Source: Fen-999 sp035505955 (lineage in GTDB: Bacteria > Pseudomonadota > Gammaproteobacteria > Burkholderiales > Rhodocyclaceae). Taken from it: a stretch of DNA of 6,685 nucleotides. Under the pieces are notes generated by a model, which was not told the DNA's origin, made no database searches, and saw nothing but the letters and a program-made list of their open reading frames with translations. The stretch covers positions 1 to 6,685 of the forward strand of contig DATJQH010000123.1 in the NCBI GenBank assembly GCA_035505955.1, in the 5' to 3' direction. How positions within the stretch are numbered: position 1 is the first letter of the stretch; every line of letters begins with the position of its first letter. Shown piece by piece: positions 5,488 through 6,685 of this stretch. The position numbers were made by a program, and so were the translations under genes.

Positions 5488-6519
5488 TTGAGCACACCGC
5501 TGACCTACCGTGATGCCGGCGTCGACATCGATGCCGGTGACAGCCTTGTCGAACGCATCAAGCCCGCTGCCAAACGCACCATGCGACCGGAAGTGCTGGC
5601 CGGAATCGGCGGCTTCGGCGCCCTGTTCGAAATCTCGAAGAAGTATCGCGATCCCGTGCTTGTCTCCGGCACCGATGGCGTCGGTACCAAGCTCAAGCTC
5701 GCCTTCGAACTGAACAAGCACGACACCATCGGCCAGGACCTGGTCGCCATGAGCGTGAACGACATCCTGGTGCAGGGCGCCGAGCCGCTGTTCTTCCTCG
5801 ACTATTTTGCCTGCGGCAAGCTAGACGTCGACACTGCGGCACAAGTGATCGGCGGCATTGCCACGGGTTGCGAACTCGCCGGCTGCGCGCTGATCGGCGG
5901 CGAAACGGCCGAGATGCCCGGCATGTATCCGCCCGGCGAATACGACCTGGCCGGCTTTGCGGTCGGCGCCGTGGAGAAATCCGAAATCATCGACGGCACG
6001 CAAATCCGGCCCGGCGACATCGTCATGGGCCTCGCCTCCAGCGGCGCACACTCCAACGGCTATTCGCTGATCCGCCGCATCATCGAGCGCGCCAGGCCGG
6101 ACATGCAGGCCGACTTCCACGGCCAGAGCTTCGCCGAAGCCGTTCTCGCGCCGACGCGGATCTACGTCAAGTCCGTCCTCGCGCTGATGCAGGCGATGCG
6201 GGTCAAGGGTCTCGCCCACATCACCGGCGGCGGCCTGGTCGACAATGTGCCGCGCATCCTGCAGCCCGGCCTCAGGGCCGTGCTGGAGAGCGGCAGCTGG
6301 ACGCTGCCGCCGCTCTTCCAGTGGCTGCAGAACGAGGGTAACGTGGTCGACGCCGAAATGCACCGCGTCTTCAACTGCGGCATTGGCATGGTGGTCGTGC
6401 TCGCGCCCGAGCACGAAAGGCCCGCCGCCGAACTGCTCTCCGCCGCCGGCGAGCACGTCTTCCGCATCGGCACGATCGGGACCTGTGCGCCCGGCGAGGC
6501 GCAGACGATCGTCGTCTGA
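5488..6519 (+). CDS. purM: Phosphoribosylformylglycinamidine cyclo-ligase (AIR synthetase)
   Basis: PurM closes formylglycinamidine ribonucleotide to aminoimidazole ribonucleotide using ATP, the fifth step of purine synthesis. With the TTG start the protein is 343 residues, typical of the family, and begins STPLTYRDAGVDIDAGD as in close betaproteobacterial relatives. The N-terminal domain carries RPEVLAGIGGFGAL (33-46), the glycine-rich SGTDGVGTKLKLAF (60-73), and MSVNDILVQGAEPLFFLDYF (88-107). GGETAEMPGMY is at 137-147. The C-terminal domain shows SSGAHSNGYSL (184-194) and HITGGGLVDNVPRIL (243-257). The frame is open upstream to 5287, but that part overlaps the divergent membrane-protein gene and has no homology. 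It is transcribed alone on the plus strand, back to back with the hda operon; the next gene to the right appears convergent. A rare TTG start may lower its expression. Confidence 0.96.
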   Translation: MSTPLTYRDAGVDIDAGDSLVERIKPAAKRTMRPEVLAGIGGFGALFEISKKYRDPVLVSGTDGVGTKLKLAFELNKHDTIGQDLVAMSVNDILVQGAEPLFFLDYFACGKLDVDTAAQVIGGIATGCELAGCALIGGETAEMPGMYPPGEYDLAGFAVGAVEKSEIIDGTQIRPGDIVMGLASSGAHSNGYSLIRRIIERARPDMQADFHGQSFAEAVLAPTRIYVKSVLALMQAMRVKGLAHITGGGLVDNVPRILQPGLRAVLESGSWTLPPLFQWLQNEGNVVDAEMHRVFNCGIGMVVVLAPEHERPAAELLSAAGEHVFRIGTIGTCAPGEAQTIVV

Positions 6520-6530
6520 ATTCACGATTA

Positions 6531-6555
6531 CAAGAAATTGCCGGCCCGCCGCCGG
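6531..6555 (-). terminator. Candidate intrinsic terminator for a convergent minus-strand gene
   Basis: On the minus strand a CCGGC-GGCGG-GCCGG hairpin (6555-6541) is followed by CAATTTCTTG (6540-6531), a T-rich tail. On the plus strand the hairpin is followed by ACCGTC, without Ts, so it suits a gene coming from the right better than purM. The stem is only five base pairs, though all G-C. Confidence 0.4.
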
Positions 6556-6559
6556 ACCG

Positions 6560-6685
6560 TCATGGCGACGAGGCGTAGCTCAGCGTACCCGCGAGCAGAG
6601 AGAACCGGGAAGTTCCTTCAGATTCCAGTTTCTCCAGGGAGATGGCAAAGATGTTGCTGCGCTTGTTCAGAACGATTGCGTTCAC
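6560..6685 (-). CDS. C-terminal end of an unidentified protein, 5' part beyond the window
   Basis: The minus-strand frame is open from the right window edge for 41 codons and ends in TGA at 6562-6560, four bases before the candidate terminator hairpin. The visible peptide reads VNAIVLNKRS then NIFAISLEKLESEG and ends LAGTLSYASSP. About 70% of its third codon positions are G or C, in line with the neighbouring genes though lower than most of them. Together with the oriented terminator and a 40-base gap to the purM stop, this suggests a convergent gene. I do not recognise the protein. The opposite strand also has a possible start (ATG at 6642 or 6651), so the assignment is uncertain. Confidence 0.45.
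   Translation of the reverse strand: MNAIVLNKRSNIFAISLEKLESEGTSRFSLLAGTLSYASSP

Noticed and set aside
5821..6525. 234-codon minus-strand frame opposite purM
   Set aside because: It is a shadow of purM codons; no ribosome site and no family resemblance.
6568..6640. tRNA-like stretch with TAGCTCAGC and a GCTC/GAGC D-stem
   Set aside because: The D-loop lacks the GG pair, no proper five-base anticodon stem with a seven-base loop follows, there is no TTC-type T-arm, and no 3' strand pairs with the acceptor.
6642..6685. Plus-strand start MAKMLLRLFRTIAF (ATG 6642 or 6651)
   Set aside because: AGGGAG precedes the 6651 ATG, but only 35-44 bases are visible. The opposite frame is open throughout with a matching terminator, so I prefer the minus-strand gene; not excluded.

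Overview
The window looks like ordinary chromosome from a GC-rich betaproteobacterium, probably in or near Rhodocyclales (Azoarcus/Thauera-like). I base this on strong G/C preference at third codon positions, the betaproteobacterial character of the PurM, Hda and PcnB proteins, and the familiar gene order around hda-pcnB-folK-panB. No mobile element, CRISPR array, rRNA or tRNA could be supported.

Layout: from about 5399 leftward to the window edge, seven genes lie head to tail on the minus strand. In transcription order they are an AI-2E/PerM-family membrane protein, hda, a HAD-IB phosphatase, pcnB, folK, a small DUF486 membrane protein and panB (cut by the left edge). Five of the six junctions overlap (ATGA, 20 nt, GTGA, GTGA, TGATG), so this is very probably one translationally coupled operon. 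The single gap, 38 nt between the HAD gene and pcnB, holds a possible 10-codon leader whose stop overlaps the pcnB start. The operon joins control of replication initiation (Hda), RNA polyadenylation and decay (PcnB), and folate (FolK) and pantothenate (PanB) synthesis. FolK and PanB are linked through folate, because PanB uses 5,10-methylene-tetrahydrofolate.

At 5400-5487 a short divergent control region separates this operon from purM on the plus strand. It holds a plausible promoter for the minus-strand operon, a weaker -10 candidate for purM, a near-consensus DnaA box, and two short dyads. purM most likely starts at a TTG (5488) behind a good Shine-Dalgarno sequence and is complete (343 aa).

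To the right of purM a GC hairpin with a T-rich tail on the minus strand (6531-6555), followed by a minus-strand frame open to the window edge (6560-6685), suggests the 3' end of an unidentified convergent gene.

I found no clear new biological system. The points most worth checking are the DUF486 gene wedged between folK and panB, the possible DnaA box at the head of the hda-containing operon, the pcnB leader ORF, and the function of the HAD enzyme.
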